Shown piece after piece: positions 50,753 through 60,463 of a DNA stretch of 64,000 nt (the first letter of the stretch is position 1; every line of letters begins with the position of its first letter). The DNA comes from Novosphingobium hassiacum (GTDB lineage Bacteria; Pseudomonadota; Alphaproteobacteria; Sphingomonadales; Sphingomonadaceae): contig NZ_JACICY010000005.1 of NCBI RefSeq assembly GCF_014196055.1, forward strand, positions 1 to 64,000. The letters run 5' to 3'. The position numbers and the translations under genes were made by a program. The notes under the pieces are model-generated. The model made no database searches. It saw nothing but the letters and a program-made list of their open reading frames with translations, and was not told the DNA's origin.

Positions 50753-52555
50753 ATGCCCGTCTACACCGCACCGACGCGTGACACGCGCTTTGTCGTCAAC
50801 GAACTGCTGCGCCTTGAATCCTACGGCAATCTGCCCGGATTCGAGAGCGCAAGCCAGGACATGACCGACGCGATCATCGAGGAGGCCGGACGCTTCGTGA
50901 CCGAAGTCGTCGCGCCGCTCAACCTCTCGGGTGACAAGGAAGGCTGCACGCGCCACGCCGATGGCAGCGTGACCACACCAGCGGGCTTCAAGGATGCCTA
51001 TCGCCAGTATGTCGAAGGTGGCTGGGGCACGCTGTCTGCGCCCGAGCAGTTTGGCGGACAGGGCCTGCCGCACGTGATGGGCTTCATCATGGAGTGCAAT
51101 CTGGCGACCGCGAACCAGGCGTTTGCGATGTATCCCGGGCTTGCCAACGGCGCCATCTCGGCGATCCGCGAGAAGGGTTCGCCCGAGCAGCGGGCGATGT
51201 ACCTGCCCAAGATGGTGAGTGGGCAATGGCTGGGTACGATGAACCTGACCGAGCCGCATTGCGGCACCGATCTGGGCATGATCCGGACGCGCGCGGTGCC
51301 GGCAACCGATGGATCGTATGCGATCACCGGCACGAAGATCTTCATCTCGGCCGGCGACCACGACCTGACCGAGAATATCGTCCACCTCGTCCTGGCCAAG
51401 ACGCCGGGTGCGCCCGAATCGAGCAAGGGCATCTCCCTGTTCATCGTGCCCAAGTTCATCGTCAATGCGGACGGCTCGCTGGGCGAGCGCAATGCGGTGA
51501 CCGTCGGCTCGATCGAAGAGAAGATGGGCATCCACGGCAATGCCACCTGCGTGATGAACTACGATGGCGCCAAGGGCTGGATCGTCGGCGAGGAGAACAA
51601 GGGGCTGGCCGCGATGTTCATCATGATGAACGCGGCGCGCCTTGGCGTGGGCATGCAAGGGCTGGCGCAAGCCGAAGTCGCCTATCAGAACGGGTTGGCT
51701 TATGCGCTCGATCGCCGCCAAGGCCGTGCACTGACTGGCCCGGCCGAGCCGCAGGAGCGCGCCGATCCGATCATCGTCCACCCCGACGTTCGGCGGATGC
51801 TGATGGACGGCAAGACCTTCGTCGAGGGCATGCGCGCGCTGTGCCTGTGGGGCGCGCTACAGGTCGACCTGACGCACAAGGGCGCGACCGAGGATGACCG
51901 GCAGGAAGCCGACGACCTGATCAGCCTGCTGACGCCGGTGATCAAGGGCTACGGCACCGACATGGGCTACAAGGTGGCCACCGACATGCAGCAGATCTGG
52001 GGTGGCCACGGCTACATCACCGAGAATGGGATGGACCAGTTTGTGCGCGATGCGCGGATCGCGATGATCTATGAAGGCACCAACGGTGTGCAGGCGATGG
52101 ATCTTGTCGGGCGCAAGCTGGCGCAGAACGGTGGCCGCGCGGTGCAACGGCTGTTCGCGCTGGTCGATAGCGAGTGTGCGGAGGAGTCTGCGGACGAGAC
52201 GGTCAGCCTGGTAGCCGAGCGGCTGTCGCGCGCTACCGGAGATATGAAGGCCGCGACGATGTGGTTCATGCAGAACGCGATGGCCAATCCAAACAACCTG
52301 GGTGCGGGCGCTTATGCCTACATGACGCTGACCGGTATCGTTTCGCTCGGCCTGATGTGGCTGCGGATGGCGAAGGTATCGGCGGCGGCGATTGCGGGCG
52401 GAGCGGAGGACAAGCCGTTCTATGAGGCCAAGCTGGCCTGCGCGCGGCATTGGGCGACGCGCTACACGACCGAAGCGGGCGCTCTGCGCCGTCAGGTCGA
52501 GGCGGGATCGGAGACGATCATGGCGCTTTCGGCCGAGCAACTGGCGATCAACTGA
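50753..52555 (+). CDS. Acyl-CoA dehydrogenase (DmdC-like, long form)
   Basis: A 600-residue FAD enzyme of the long acyl-CoA dehydrogenase class with N-terminal alpha domain (RLESYGNLPGFE), beta-barrel (GTMNLTEPHCGTDLGMIRTR), catalytic Glu441 in IYEGTNGVQAMDL, and a C-terminal AcadM-like domain after about residue 465. DmdC proteins (3-methylmercaptopropionyl-CoA dehydrogenase) share this layout, but many relatives act on ordinary acyl-CoAs. ATG 50753 is 5 bp after the MerR stop. Confidence 0.9.
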   Translation: MPVYTAPTRDTRFVVNELLRLESYGNLPGFESASQDMTDAIIEEAGRFVTEVVAPLNLSGDKEGCTRHADGSVTTPAGFKDAYRQYVEGGWGTLSAPEQFGGQGLPHVMGFIMECNLATANQAFAMYPGLANGAISAIREKGSPEQRAMYLPKMVSGQWLGTMNLTEPHCGTDLGMIRTRAVPATDGSYAITGTKIFISAGDHDLTENIVHLVLAKTPGAPESSKGISLFIVPKFIVNADGSLGERNAVTVGSIEEKMGIHGNATCVMNYDGAKGWIVGEENKGLAAMFIMMNAARLGVGMQGLAQAEVAYQNGLAYALDRRQGRALTGPAEPQERADPIIVHPDVRRMLMDGKTFVEGMRALCLWGALQVDLTHKGATEDDRQEADDLISLLTPVIKGYGTDMGYKVATDMQQIWGGHGYITENGMDQFVRDARIAMIYEGTNGVQAMDLVGRKLAQNGGRAVQRLFALVDSECAEESADETVSLVAERLSRATGDMKAATMWFMQNAMANPNNLGAGAYAYMTLTGIVSLGLMWLRMAKVSAAAIAGGAEDKPFYEAKLACARHWATRYTTEAGALRRQVEAGSETIMALSAEQLAIN

Positions 52556-52583
52556 TCTGGCGAGCGGGTAGTTTCTTGCTGCG

Positions 52584-52661
52584 CCCCCGCGAAGGCGGGG
52601 GCCTCAGGAGGTTAGATGCGCTGTTGAGAGTAGAGGCCTGAGGTCCCCGCCTTTGCGGGGA
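52584..52661. repeat. REP-like palindromes after acyl-CoA dehydrogenase
   Basis: CCCCCGCGAAGGCGGGGG with GCCTCAGG at 52584-52608 and AGGCCTGAGG-TCCCCGCC-TTTGCGGGGA at 52634-52661 are inverted copies of the unit seen after ppdK. They lie in the convergent gap between acyl-CoA dehydrogenase and dienelactone hydrolase genes. Confidence 0.83.
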
Positions 52662-52697
52662 CGCCGAGAGGGTGGGATTTAACGCTCTTCCGGTCCG

Positions 52698-53402
52698 TCA
52701 GCCGAGTACTTCGTCCAGCAGTTCCATGAGCGCGGCCCAGCTTTGCCGGTCGGCACTGGCGTTGTAGCCGATGGCGGGCATGCCGCGGGCATCGCTGGCG
52801 GGATCGGTAAAGCCGTGTTTGACACCGCTGTAACTGTGGAAATGCCAGTTGGCGGCGGCGGCGTCCATTTCCTCCCAGAACGCGAGAACTTGCTTGCGCG
52901 ACACCATCGGGTCGGCGTCGCCGTGGCAGACGAGGATGCGCGCCTTGACCGTGCCGGGGGTTGCCGGTGCCGACGTATCGAGCAGGCCGTGGAAGCTGGC
53001 CGCAAGTACGATGTCTGCGCCGTCGCGTGCGAGTTCGATCGCCGCTTGCCCTCCCATGCAGTAGCCGATGGCGGCGACGGACAGGCCTTGGGTGGATTCG
53101 TGAGCGGTGAGCGCGGCGAGGCCTGAGCGCAGGCGCTGGCGATAGGTTTCAGGCGTGGACCGCAGTGGTCCTGCCAATTCGCGGGCGTGGTCGAAATCGC
53201 GGACCTGGACGCCATAGAAGTCCGCGACCATCGCAACGTAGCCTTCGGCGGCCAGCATCTGTGCGCGCCGGATCATCGCCGCGTTACCGTTGGCGATTGT
53301 CGGCAGGATGAGGACGGCGGCGCGCGGAATGCTCTGGGGGCGGACGAGGAAGCCGGTCAGGCCGACTTCGCCGTCCGCATAATCGATCTGCTCGACTTCC
53401 AT
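52698..53402 (-). CDS. Dienelactone hydrolase family protein
   Basis: A 234-residue alpha/beta hydrolase. The Cys-His-Asp triad is visible: Cys115 in IGYCMGGQAA, Asp164 in CHGDADPMV and His196 in GVKHGFTD. The start at 53402 lies 5 bp after the cysK stop. DLH proteins open dienelactones in chloroaromatic breakdown, but this subgroup is also general. It is cotranscribed with cysK. Confidence 0.9.
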   Translation of the reverse strand: MEVEQIDYADGEVGLTGFLVRPQSIPRAAVLILPTIANGNAAMIRRAQMLAAEGYVAMVADFYGVQVRDFDHARELAGPLRSTPETYRQRLRSGLAALTAHESTQGLSVAAIGYCMGGQAAIELARDGADIVLAASFHGLLDTSAPATPGTVKARILVCHGDADPMVSRKQVLAFWEEMDAAAANWHFHSYSGVKHGFTDPASDARGMPAIGYNASADRQSWAALMELLDEVLG

Positions 53403-53407
53403 GGCGG

Positions 53408-54325
53408 TCACTCGGGCAGGAAGTCCGGCACCGACAGGTAGCGTTCGCCGGTATCGTAGTTGAAGCCGAGCACGCGGCTGCCGGCGGGCAGGCTCGGCAA
53501 TTTCTGCGCAATGGCGGCGAGCGTTGCGCCCGATGAGATGCCGACGAGCATGCCTTCCTTCGACGCGCACTGCCGCGCCCATTCCTTGGCGTCGGCGGGA
53601 TCGACCTGGATCGCGCCGTCGATCGACTGGGTGTGGAGGTTGCCGGGGATGAAGCCTGCGCCGATACCCTGGATCGGGTGCGGCGCGGGCTGGCCGCCGG
53701 AGATGACCGGAGACAGCGTCGGTTCGACAGCAAAGGCCTTCATCGCGGGCCAGTGGCGCTTCAGTTCCTCGGCGCACCCGGTAAGGTGCCCGCCGGTGCC
53801 GACTCCGGTGATAAGCACGTCGATCGGCTCGCTGGCGAAGTCCTTGAGGATTTCGTGCGAGGTGGTGCGGACGTGGATATCGACGTTGGCGGGATTGTCG
53901 AACTGCTGCGGCATCCACGAGTTCTCGGTCTGCTCGATCAGTTCCTTGGCGCGCTCGATCGCACCCTTCATGCCCTTTTCACGGGGGGTGAGATCGAACG
54001 TCGCGCCATAGGCTAGCATCAGGCGGCGGCGTTCGAGCGACATCGATTCGGGCATGACGAGGATGAGCTTGTAGCCCTTGACCGCGGCGGCCATCGCAAG
54101 GCCGATGCCGGTGTTCCCAGAAGTCGGTTCGATGATCGTGCCGCCCGCTTTCAGGCTGCCGTCGGCTTCGGCGGCCTCGATCATGGCGAGGCCGATCCTG
54201 TCCTTGATCGAGCCGCCCGGATTGGCGCGCTCGCACTTCACCCATACCTCGTGGTCGGGAAACAGGCGGGACAGGCGAACGTGCGGGGTGTTGCCGATCG
54301 TGGCGAGGATGGAATCCGCTCTCAT
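53408..54325 (-). CDS. cysK: Cysteine synthase A
   Basis: A 305-residue PLP enzyme making cysteine from O-acetylserine and sulfide. PLP-binding Lys41 in [21 protein letters not shown], and the phosphate-binding loop [11 protein letters not shown] are present, plus the C-terminal [15 protein letters not shown] 54325. It is followed directly by the dienelactone hydrolase gene and preceded by an MFS gene in the same direction (32 bp). Confidence 0.96.
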   Translation of the reverse strand: MRADSILATIGNTPHVRLSRLFPDHEVWVKCERANPGGSIKDRIGLAMIEAAEADGSLKAGGTIIEPTSGNTGIGLAMAAAVKGYKLILVMPESMSLERRRLMLAYGATFDLTPREKGMKGAIERAKELIEQTENSWMPQQFDNPANVDIHVRTTSHEILKDFASEPIDVLITGVGTGGHLTGCAEELKRHWPAMKAFAVEPTLSPVISGGQPAPHPIQGIGAGFIPGNLHTQSIDGAIQVDPADAKEWARQCASKEGMLVGISSGATLAAIAQKLPSLPAGSRVLGFNYDTGERYLSVPDFLPE

Positions 54326-54357
54326 TTCGCTTGGCTCCTTAGGTGAGTGGGGAGACG

Positions 54358-55653
54358 TTAGGACGATCTGTACCGCGCTGCAAAGGTTCGCGCGTTCTTA
54401 AGTTCCGGGAAAAGGACGAACCAGGCGGCGGTAATCGCGATCGCGCCGACGCCCCCGACGATCACGGCGCCGACCGCTCCGAGCAGGGCTGCGGCCACGC
54501 CGGACTGCATTTCGCCCAGTTCGTTCGAGGCCGATATGGCAAGTCCCGAGATCGAGGAGACGCGGCCGCGCACGTTGTCGGGCGTGTGCAACTGGACCAG
54601 CGTGTTGCGGATGAAGACCGAGACCATATCGCTCGCGCCGATGCCGACGAGCATCAGGAGCGAGAGGAAGTAGTTGGCCGACAGACCGAATGCGACCGTG
54701 AACGCGCCGTAGACCGCGACACTGAGCAGCATCTTGTTGCCGACGTTGTCGACGATCGGTCGGCGCGAGAGCGTCAATGCCACCAGTGCCGCACCAAGAC
54801 CGGGCATGGCGCGCATGATGCCGAGGCCGTCCGCGCCGACGGGATGGCCATTGACCTGCAGGATGTCGCGCGCGAAGACCGGCAACAGCGCCGTCGCACC
54901 GCCGAGCAGGACGGCGAACAGATCGAGCGAAACGCAGCCGAGCAGGAAGCGGTCGTTCCACACAAACGACAGGCCTTGGGTGATCTGGCGGAGCGGATGG
55001 GTGTCGCGATTGCCTGCGGGAGGCGGGAGGCGGCGGATACCGAATATACCGACCGCGGCCAGCGCGAGGAGAACGGTCGCTGTCCAGTAGGGCAGCGCTG
55101 GGTGCCCCGAGAACAGCAGGCCCGCCATGGCGGGACCACCGACCGATCCGATCTGCCAAGCCATCGAGTTGATCGCGATGGCTTTCGGCATCAGTGCGGC
55201 CGGCACGATGTTGGGAGCGATCGAGGAAAGCGCCGGGCCGATGAACACGCGCGCAGTGCCGTGCAGGGCGGCAAGTCCGAACAGCAGCGGCAGGGTCAGC
55301 GCTCCTGCCTGCGTGGTGATGGCTAGTGCCAGAGCGACGGTCAGGTCGATGCAGATCGACAGCCCCGCGACATTGCGGCGATCGAAACGGTCGGCGACGA
55401 CTCCGGCGACCGGGGTCAGCAGGAACAGCGGCAGAAACTGTGCGAGACCGAGCAGGCCAAGCTGGAACGCGGCCTGTGCGATGGACATGCCATATTCGCT
55501 GCGCGCCAGATCATAGAGCTGATAGCCCAGGATCACGACCATGCCCGATGTCGCGAGCACCGAAAGGACCCGCGCCACCCAGAACCGCCTGTAGTCGGGG
55601 ATGCCTAGCGGAGATGTGGGGATGGGTTCAGACGGGGGTGGTGGCGTTATCAC
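54358..55653 (-). CDS. MFS transporter (EntS-like exporter)
   Basis: A 431-residue major-facilitator protein with 12 helices of the transmembrane secretion effector/EntS group. The motif A-like [16 protein letters not shown] is at about 82-97, and [14 protein letters not shown] and [18 protein letters not shown] are typical. GTG at 55653 gives the family start with a Pro-rich cytosolic tail. Substrate is unknown; siderophore export is one option by family. Confidence 0.88.
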   Translation of the reverse strand: MITPPPPSEPIPTSPLGIPDYRRFWVARVLSVLATSGMVVILGYQLYDLARSEYGMSIAQAAFQLGLLGLAQFLPLFLLTPVAGVVADRFDRRNVAGLSICIDLTVALALAITTQAGALTLPLLFGLAALHGTARVFIGPALSSIAPNIVPAALMPKAIAINSMAWQIGSVGGPAMAGLLFSGHPALPYWTATVLLALAAVGIFGIRRLPPPAGNRDTHPLRQITQGLSFVWNDRFLLGCVSLDLFAVLLGGATALLPVFARDILQVNGHPVGADGLGIMRAMPGLGAALVALTLSRRPIVDNVGNKMLLSVAVYGAFTVAFGLSANYFLSLLMLVGIGASDMVSVFIRNTLVQLHTPDNVRGRVSSISGLAISASNELGEMQSGVAAALLGAVGAVIVGGVGAIAITAAWFVLFPELKNARTFAARYRSS

Positions 55654-55753
55654 GCGAGGGCAATGCCAGCCGCGGCGTTATTTGCCAACAAAGCAAAAGT
55701 TGGCGGGGTTCGCGATTTTCAGTTGTCGAACCTGCGTGGTTGTGACGAAGGCT

Positions 55754-56083
55754 TCAGCGCGGCTTCCCAGTAGGTTGGAGCGCCTTGATCAGCTTGGTGA
55801 AATCGTCGAGTCGGACGATGCGTTCGAACTGGAAACCCGCCCGATCGCCATCCGTCCACACCAGGAACGCTTCGATCCGGCCGACATGCGGCAGGCGGAT
55901 AGTCACGCGATCGCCGCGCCCGAGCCCATCGACGCCGTGCGCCATGAAGCCGGTCGTCGATACGTTTGACAATTGCAGCAGGATATCACCGCGCGCACGA
56001 TGCTCGGCAATGACGGGCATGCTGACCGCGTGCCGGTTCGAACGACGGAGGTCGGTGACTGAAAGCTGTGCTCCGCCGCGCAT
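55754..56083 (-). CDS. PilZ-domain protein
   Basis: A 109-residue single-domain PilZ protein. The c-di-GMP motif begins RRSNRHAVSMPV with the RxxxR arginines, then NVSTTGF for the D/NxSxxG part, followed by the short beta-barrel (TIRLPHVGRIEAFLVWTD). It could be a c-di-GMP effector or adaptor. The first Arg spacing is normal so binding is plausible. It stands alone between tyrS and the MFS gene. Confidence 0.85.
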   Translation of the reverse strand: MRGGAQLSVTDLRRSNRHAVSMPVIAEHRARGDILLQLSNVSTTGFMAHGVDGLGRGDRVTIRLPHVGRIEAFLVWTDGDRAGFQFERIVRLDDFTKLIKALQPTGKPR

Positions 56084-56211
56084 CGTTCGTCCTTGGCATG
56101 CGAGTGTCTATACCAAAGGTTATAGGTCCGAATTGGCGAAGATTTCGTAAACTGCAGGCAAATCTGTGCCGGAGGCGGCAATCGTTTGCCGTTAGCTTTT
56201 CACAAACCTGT

Positions 56212-57441
56212 TCAGGCGCGGCGCAGAATGCCGTGTTTCTTCTTGCCCGCGGAAATGCGAATTTCGCTTTCTGACAAGGAGACGCGGTGGGCCTCATCGG
56301 TGATCGCGACGCCGTCGACGCGCGCGCCGCCTCCGGTGACGAGCCGTTTGGCTTCGCCGCGGCTCGTCGCAAACCCGAGGCCGACCAGCGCATCGACCAA
56401 CCCGATCGAATCATCGGCAGTCGCGAAAGTCGGCAGATCCTGGCCCAGACCGGCACCGGCGAAGGTGGCAGAGGCGGTCGATTCGGCGGCCTTTGCGGCA
56501 TCGTCACCACGGACCAGCCGGGTCACTTCGTTGGCGAGGACAATCTTGGCGGCATTGATTTCGCTGCCCTCGAGCGATTCGAGGCGGGCGATTTCTTCGA
56601 GCGGAAGATCGGTGAACAGGCGCAGGAACTTGCCCACGTCGCGATCGTCGGCGTTGCGCCAGTACTGCCAGAAATCCCACGCGGGCAGGGCGTCTTCGTT
56701 GAGCCACACGGCACCGTTCATGGTCTTGCCCATCTTCGCGCCGTCGGCGGTGGTGAGCAACGGAGTGGTGACGCCGAACACTTCCGCGCCGTCCATGCGG
56801 CGGGCGAGTTCGATGCCGTTGACGATATTGCCCCACTGGTCCGAGCCGCCCATCTGCAAGCGGCAACCGTAGCGCTGCGACAGTTCGCGGAAGTCGTAAG
56901 CCTGGAGGATCATGTAGTTGAATTCGAGGAACGACAGCGACTGTTCGCGATCGAGCCGCTGCTTGACCGAATCGAAGCTGAGCATGCGGTTGACCGAGAA
57001 GTGCTGGCCGACTTCGCGCAGGAAGGGAATGTACTCCAGCTTGTCGAGCCATTCGGCATTGTCGAGCATGACCGCGTCGGTCGGGCCATCGCCGAAGGTC
57101 AGGAAGCGCTCGAACACGGTCTTGATCGAGGCGACGTTGGACGCGATGACATCATCAGTCAGCAGCTTGCGCGCTTCGTCCTTAAAGCTGGGATCGCCGA
57201 TCTTGCCAGTGCCGCCGCCCATCAGCACGATCGGCTTGTGGCCCGCCTGCTGGAGACGGCGCAGGAGCATGATCTGGACCATCGAGCCGACGTGAAGCGA
57301 TGGCGCGGTGGGATCGAAGCCGATATAGCCGGGCACGATCTGCTTGCTCGCCAGCGCATCAAGCGCGCTCGCGTCCGTCATCTGATGGACATAGCCACGC
57401 TCGGATAGCAAACGGAGCAGCGAAGAAGTGTACGCGGTCAT
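56212..57441 (-). CDS. tyrS: Tyrosyl-tRNA synthetase
   Basis: A 409-residue class I enzyme. HIGH-type motif PSLHVGSM, the tyrosine pocket [21 protein letters not shown]-type AKMGKTMNG and a C-terminal S4 domain ([20 protein letters not shown]) are complete. ATG 57441 is used because the frame upstream is not conserved. The ATG follows AAGGTGGCC. Confidence 0.96.
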   Translation of the reverse strand: MTAYTSSLLRLLSERGYVHQMTDASALDALASKQIVPGYIGFDPTAPSLHVGSMVQIMLLRRLQQAGHKPIVLMGGGTGKIGDPSFKDEARKLLTDDVIASNVASIKTVFERFLTFGDGPTDAVMLDNAEWLDKLEYIPFLREVGQHFSVNRMLSFDSVKQRLDREQSLSFLEFNYMILQAYDFRELSQRYGCRLQMGGSDQWGNIVNGIELARRMDGAEVFGVTTPLLTTADGAKMGKTMNGAVWLNEDALPAWDFWQYWRNADDRDVGKFLRLFTDLPLEEIARLESLEGSEINAAKIVLANEVTRLVRGDDAAKAAESTASATFAGAGLGQDLPTFATADDSIGLVDALVGLGFATSRGEAKRLVTGGGARVDGVAITDEAHRVSLSESEIRISAGKKKHGILRRA

Positions 57442-57506
57442 CTGGCCACCTTTGTCGGGCACGTGATCGCGCCCCAATACCGGGAACGCGCGCCTAGCAC
57501 GGAGTC

Positions 57507-58055
57507 TTGCGCTTGGAAACGTATGAGCTTTTGGCGCACCCCGCCCACCCTCCGCTGGCGGTGACTTCGGTGCAGGCGCGGGTGCTGGCGCTCGACGCGC
57601 GCTGGCTGACCTTGCGCTGGCGGGTGGAAGGCGCGGGCCAACTCTTCGTGCCGCCATTTGCGGGCAAGGGGCGAGCTGATGGGCTGTGGCAGACCACGTG
57701 TTTCGAGATGTTCGTGAGGCCGGACGGGGGGGACGCATATGCCGAGTTCAACCTGTCGCCATCGCAGGCGTGGGCGGCGTATGATTTCAGCGGCTATCGC
57801 GCTGGCATGGCGGAGCGGGCGATGGTCCGCGATCCGGTGTCTACGCCGCGCCGGGGGCAATCGGTGCTGATCTTCGATGCCGCGATTCCGGCTGCTTCGC
57901 TGCCGTCGTTGCCTTGGACTTACGGGCTGACGGCGGTGATCGAAGAGACTGGCGGGCGCAAATCGTACTGGGCGATGGCGCATGGCTCTGAACGGCCCGA
58001 CTTCCACGACGAGGCTTGCTTCGCGGCACGGCTTGCGGCACCGACGCACCCATGA
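57507..58055 (+). CDS. DOMON-like domain protein
   Basis: A 182-residue protein that matches the DOMON-like group found beside DUF1343 genes: [39 protein letters not shown] and [20 protein letters not shown]. No signal peptide. The start is one of two TTGs (57507 or 57513). It overlaps namZ by 4 bp (ATGA). It may bind a sugar or heme ligand; partnership with the muramidase suggests cell-wall sugars. Confidence 0.82.
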   Translation: MRLETYELLAHPAHPPLAVTSVQARVLALDARWLTLRWRVEGAGQLFVPPFAGKGRADGLWQTTCFEMFVRPDGGDAYAEFNLSPSQAWAAYDFSGYRAGMAERAMVRDPVSTPRRGQSVLIFDAAIPAASLPSLPWTYGLTAVIEETGGRKSYWAMAHGSERPDFHDEACFAARLAAPTHP

Positions 58056-59254
58056 AATTCGGTATCGACCGGCTGCTGGCCGACCCCGCCCTGCGCGCTC
58101 CGCTTGAAGGCAAGCGCGTCGCTCTTGTCGCACATCCGGCCTCGGTAACCGAGGGGCTGGTGCATTCGATCGATGCGCTGGCCGCGTGTCCCGGGATCAC
58201 GCTGTCGTCCGCTTTCGGGCCGCAGCACGGTCTCAAGGGCGACAAGCAGGACAACATGGTCGAGACGGCGGACGAACTCGATCCGGTCCATGGCATCCCG
58301 GTGTTCAGCCTCTACGGTGAGGTCCGCCGCCCCACGGCGCGGATGATGGATAGCGCCGACGTGTTCCTGTTCGACCTGCAGGATCTGGGGTGCCGGATCT
58401 ATACGTTCGTCACCACGCTACTCTACTTGCTCGAAGCGGCGAGCGGCACGGGCAAGGCGGTGTGGGTACTCGACCGGCCCAATCCGGCGGGGCGGCCGGT
58501 CGAGGGAACCAAGCTCCTGCCCGGTTGGGAAAGCTTCGTCGGCGCAGGGCCGATGCCAATGCGGCACGGGATGACGCTGGGCGAGATGGGGCACTGGTTC
58601 GTCGAGCATTTCGGGCTGGACGTGGATTATCGTGTTGTCGCGATGGAGGGCTGGGAGCCCAGCGCCGCGCCGGGCTTCGGCTGGCCCGAAAGCCGGATCT
58701 GGATCAATCCTTCGCCCAACGCGGCGAGCCTGAACATGGCGCGGGCCTATGCCGGGACCGTGATGATCGAGGGCGCGACGGTGTCCGAGGGGCGCGGTAC
58801 AACGCGGCCACTCGAAGTGCTGTTCGGCGCGCCCGATGTCGATGCCAAGGCGGTGCTTGCCGAAATGCGTGCGTTCGCGCCGCAGTGGATGGAAGGCTGC
58901 GCTATCCGCGAATGCTGGTTCGAGCCGACATTTCACAAGCACGCGGGCAAGCTGTGCAACGGATTGATGATCCATGCAGAAGGCGCCTTCTACGACCACG
59001 CAGCGTTCCGGCCATGGCGCTTGCAGGCGCTGGCGTTCAAGGCAATCCGGCGGCTCTATCCCGACTACCCGCTGTGGCGCGATTTTCCGTACGAGTACGT
59101 GTTCGACAAGCTGGCGATCGATGTGATCAACGGTGGTCCTGCCTTGCGCGAATGGGTGGACGACGCGGGAAGCGTTGCCAGCGATCTTGATGCGGTGGCT
59201 AGGCCGGACGAGGATTCGTGGGTCGAAGAGCGGCGCGCGTTTTTGCTCTACTGA
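58052..59254 (+). CDS. namZ: Exo-beta-N-acetylmuramidase NamZ (DUF1343)
   Basis: A 400-residue DUF1343 protein; NamZ of this family removes terminal MurNAc from peptidoglycan fragments. Conserved regions are KRVALVAHPASVTEG, SAFGPQHGLKGDKQDN, FSLYGEVRRPTARMM, FDLQDLGCRIYTFVTT and VLDRPNPAGRPVEGT with later WEPSAAPGFGWPESRIW. No signal peptide is evident, so it probably acts in cytoplasmic muropeptide recycling. It overlaps the DOMON gene. Confidence 0.88.
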   Translation: MKFGIDRLLADPALRAPLEGKRVALVAHPASVTEGLVHSIDALAACPGITLSSAFGPQHGLKGDKQDNMVETADELDPVHGIPVFSLYGEVRRPTARMMDSADVFLFDLQDLGCRIYTFVTTLLYLLEAASGTGKAVWVLDRPNPAGRPVEGTKLLPGWESFVGAGPMPMRHGMTLGEMGHWFVEHFGLDVDYRVVAMEGWEPSAAPGFGWPESRIWINPSPNAASLNMARAYAGTVMIEGATVSEGRGTTRPLEVLFGAPDVDAKAVLAEMRAFAPQWMEGCAIRECWFEPTFHKHAGKLCNGLMIHAEGAFYDHAAFRPWRLQALAFKAIRRLYPDYPLWRDFPYEYVFDKLAIDVINGGPALREWVDDAGSVASDLDAVARPDEDSWVEERRAFLLY

Positions 59255-59261
59255 GCGGACC

Positions 59262-60347
59262 TCACGCCAGTGGCTCCGTCTCGCTGCGTGTGCCCGCCGC
59301 CAGCCGTTGCTCGGTCAGGATCTGCCAGCCGGTGATGAACAGCGCTCCGGCGAGCGGGCCGATGACGATACCGCTAAGGCCGAGCAATTCGATCCCGCCC
59401 AGCGTGGTGACGAGTACAAGCCAGTCCGGGATGCCGGCATCGCGGCCGACGAGCATCGGGCGCAGGATGTTGTCGGCCAGGCCGATAACCACGACGCCAG
59501 ACGCAATGACGACGATGCCTTGCCACACCGCCCCGGTCGCAAACAGGTAGATCGCCACCGGTCCCCAGACGATCGCGGGACCGATGGCGGGCAGCAGAGC
59601 CGCGATCGCCATCAGCATGCCCCAGAGCAGCGCCGCGGGGAGGCCAACGATCCAGAAGGTGATCGCGCCGAGCGCGCCCTGAGCCAGAGCGACGAGGCCG
59701 GAACCCTTCAGCGTTGCGCGCACCACCGTGACGAAGCCGGTGGCGATCCGTTCTGCCACGGAGCGTTCGAGGGGCAACGCCGCCACGATCTTTGCGCCGA
59801 GTTCTTCGCCATCGCGGACGAGGAAGAACGTGACGTAGAGCCCGACGCCGAAGGCGAGCAGGAAGGCTGCGGCATTGGCGCCGATCGCCAGAGCGCGCTG
59901 GGTCAGCATGCTTGCGCTGTTGCCGAGCGCTTCGGAAATCCTGACCTGGACGCGCTCGAACGTGCCCAGGCCGGCGTTGCCCAATGCGCTCTGCAGACGG
60001 TCGGGCAGGGCGCTGTGGACCTGCTGGAAATACTGCGCGAAGTTGACCTGGCCGCTGCGCATCTGCCCATAGACGCCGCTTGCCTGTTCGACGACGAGGC
60101 TGCCGATAATGAACGCCGGGATGATCACCGCAAACGTGATGATCAGCAGCGTCAGGGCGGCGGCAAGGTTACGGCGGCCGGGTGAGCGTTCGAGCAGGCG
60201 GCGGTACAGGGGTTGGAACAGGACTGCGGCAAGCGCTGCCCAAAGCAGCGCCCCTGCAAAGCTCGACACGACCATCGCCAGGCCGATCGTGACCAGGGCG
60301 AGCAACACGATGAGGCCGCCGTTTTCGGTACGTTGTCTGTCGATCAT
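59262..60347 (-). CDS. AI-2E family transporter
   Basis: A 361-residue inner-membrane protein with eight helices. Family motifs are ATLKGSGLVALAQGALGAITFW, LLPAIGPAIVWGPVAIYL and DNILRPMLVGRD. Members export diverse solutes or Na+; actual AI-2 export is rare. ATG 60347. It converges with namZ (7 bp between stops). Confidence 0.9.
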   Translation of the reverse strand: MIDRQRTENGGLIVLLALVTIGLAMVVSSFAGALLWAALAAVLFQPLYRRLLERSPGRRNLAAALTLLIITFAVIIPAFIIGSLVVEQASGVYGQMRSGQVNFAQYFQQVHSALPDRLQSALGNAGLGTFERVQVRISEALGNSASMLTQRALAIGANAAAFLLAFGVGLYVTFFLVRDGEELGAKIVAALPLERSVAERIATGFVTVVRATLKGSGLVALAQGALGAITFWIVGLPAALLWGMLMAIAALLPAIGPAIVWGPVAIYLFATGAVWQGIVVIASGVVVIGLADNILRPMLVGRDAGIPDWLVLVTTLGGIELLGLSGIVIGPLAGALFITGWQILTEQRLAAGTRSETEPLA

Positions 60348-60463
60348 CTATCCCCCCTGCGAGCCGTCACACCGATGACCATGCCCAGCGATCCGACACA
60401 CAGCAGTGTCAGAGGAAGCGAAACTCCGTGCAATCGAATTTGATCCGGTTGCGTTTTTGCGTC

